Source: Ciborinia camelliae (Eukaryota > Ascomycota > Leotiomycetes > Helotiales > Sclerotiniaceae). From it: a DNA stretch of 64,000 nucleotides. The position numbers and the translations under genes were made by a program. Where the stretch lies: the NCBI GenBank assembly GCA_025890175.1, contig JANPYM010000005.1, positions 206,505 through 270,504 of the forward strand, read 5' to 3'. Shown piece after piece: positions 62,529 to 64,000 of the stretch (the first letter of the stretch is position 1; every line of letters starts with the position of its first letter). The notes beneath the pieces were generated by a model that saw nothing but the letters and a program-made list of their open reading frames with translations, did no database searches and was not told the origin of the DNA.

Positions 62529-64000
62529 ATGACCATGTTGGATAAAAACAACATCCCAACAACCGGATCGTCACCCGCCCTACCCAGGCACGGAGGAGTA
62601 TCTAGTTTCCATCGTCGACATACCTCTCTCGTGACTTCATTAGCACGTGAGACATTTGAACCACGCTCTAGTACTTCCTTAGAATCCCATCTGGAAATAC
62701 ATGGTCCCAAACCGCAACCAGTGACATGGATGTTACTACCGCGAAAAGATCAACTAGCTATTCTCTTTTTTTCTAGATTGGTGGATTTCTTGCAAGTTGC
62801 TTCATTGCAGGCTTATATGTTCTATCAATTGAAGAGTTTCGATCCAGATTTATCTAATGCTGCTATTTCCTCGCAGGCGGGGATATTGCAGGGGTGTTTT
62901 ACCGGAGCTCAGGTCTGTACTGCAGTACTATGGGGTAAGGCCGCTGATACCTGGGGGAGGAAGGTGGTTCTCATGATCGGATTGTTTGGAACGGCCATCT
63001 CATGTATGGGATACGGATTCTCGACGACGTTTTGGCAAGCTGCTCTATTTCGAGCCTTTGGTGGTGCTATCAACGGTACTGTTGGAATAATGTCAGTACT
63101 TAAATCTTCTATCTTCAAGTCTATATTAGCTAAATCCTTTCAATTAGACGTACCATGGTTGCGGAGTTTACTAAAGAAAAGAAATATCAATCTCGAGCAT
63201 TTTTGATCTTACCTATGAGTTTTAACGTGGCTGGTATATTGGGTCCAGGTATGTCTATATATATATTGGGTAAATCACTTCATCATGTACTAATATTGCT
63301 CATAGTCATGGGTGGATTACTTGCAGATCCAGCAATGACACTCCCAGGTCTTTTCGGTGAGCAAGCTGTATTTGGATTCAAGTGGCTTCAATCATATCCC
63401 TATGCTCTTCCCGGTATTCTCAATGCCATCTTCCTAGCAACCACCGGTGCCATCGTATTCCTGGGACTAGAAGAGGTAAGTGATCTTGGTGTGGCATATA
63501 TTCCGATGTCTTTACCCCCGCCTATCTGGATGCGAGATTCTAACTTTTGGCATTAATCTTAGACTCTTCCTTCAGCACGTGGCAAATTCGATTATGGAAT
63601 TAACTTGATGAATCGAATTAAACAATCGATAGGCTTTGGAACTATCATTGCTCCACTCGATTACTCTCACCTCGAAACTTCAACCGATAGCCTCGATACC
63701 TTCGAACCCAAATCAATAAATCGTCCCACCGCAAACAAATTACCCTTTAGTCGCATCTGGACCAAAAATGTAATCTTCACCCTCATCACCGGCGCCTTCT
63801 TTGATTTCCACCTTGGAGCCTTCGCAAACATCTGGTCACTATTCCTCTCCACCCCTCGAACGACTTCCACCGATTCCCGCTCTCCCCCTTTCGTATTCAC
63901 AGGCGGTCTCGGGATGCCCGCCGCAACCGTCGGCTTGGCAACATCGATCCTCGGTATCTTGGGCATGGCTCTACAAGTTCTACTTTATCCACGTGTGCAC
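62529..64000 (+). CDS. ZIFL-type MFS transporter, 3' end beyond the window
   Basis: Four exons are visible: 62529-63091, 63148-63248, 63306-63475 and 63563 to the edge, with introns of 56, 57 and 87 bp; 424 residues are seen, frame open at 64000. A Ser/Pro/His-rich cytosolic tail of about 70 residues precedes WMLLPRKDQLAILFFSRL, the start of the first membrane segment. GKAADTWGRK (136-145) is the MFS loop 2-3 signature. NGTVGI and RTMVAEF, joined by intron 1, and GPVMGGLLADP, joined by intron 2, are conserved in the fungal ZIFL/YCR023C-like group. A long hydrophilic loop separates the two halves, after which new hydrophobic segments begin. Substrate unknown; relatives move organic anions, drugs or metals. 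The start ATG at 62529 is followed by another at 62535. Confidence 0.85.

Overview
The window looks like a contig piece from a filamentous ascomycete (plant-associated Pezizomycotina; a leotiomycete such as a Botrytis/Sclerotinia relative is my guess, not shown by the sequence). The grounds are short GT-AG introns of about 50-90 bp with fungal branch sites, a TmpA-like flavoprotein, a fungal methionine aminopeptidase 2, and long blocks of extremely AT-rich DNA that carry recognisable retrotransposon ends but no intact retrotransposon genes. That last pattern is what repeat-induced point mutation (RIP, C-to-T on both strands) leaves behind.

Layout. 1-4.2 kb is AT-saturated repeat ending in an 11-bp tandem array. 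4.2-9.3 kb is an island of ordinary composition holding three tandem copies of a small secreted ten-cysteine protein gene (6259, 7460, 8680; 96 aa each, one phase-0 intron at the same place). 9.3-16.5 kb is repeat again, including a 4.7-kb RIP-degraded LTR element. 16.5-19.6 kb is a second island with a fourth, inverted member of the same family (18347-18709, minus). 19.6-42.9 kb is a nest of transposons: two full-length LTR elements bracketed by exact 5-bp target duplications (24246-28956 and 35917-40634), a truncated one, many solo LTRs of the same family, and one solo LTR that has taken in two further insertions, one of them a 411-bp foldback element with 101-bp inverted repeats.

From 43 kb to the right edge the DNA is ordinary gene space: methionine aminopeptidase 2 (43371-45116, +), a TmpA-type membrane flavoprotein (48986-50434, +), a stop-ridden remnant of a GH5 exo-beta-1,3-glucanase (about 53.86-54.21 kb, -), a P-loop sulfotransferase-like membrane protein (56006-56933, -), an arylsulfotransferase-family (ASST) secreted/membrane protein (58957-60839, -) and the start of a ZIFL-type MFS transporter that runs off the window (62529 onward, +).

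Taken together the window crosses a two-speed boundary: housekeeping and transport genes on the right, and on the left a rapidly evolving compartment in which an effector-like small secreted protein family sits between RIP-mutated transposons. The four-gene family, its shared promoter modules and the three-layer nested insertion are the most interesting content. All family assignments are from motif recognition by eye; no database search was run.
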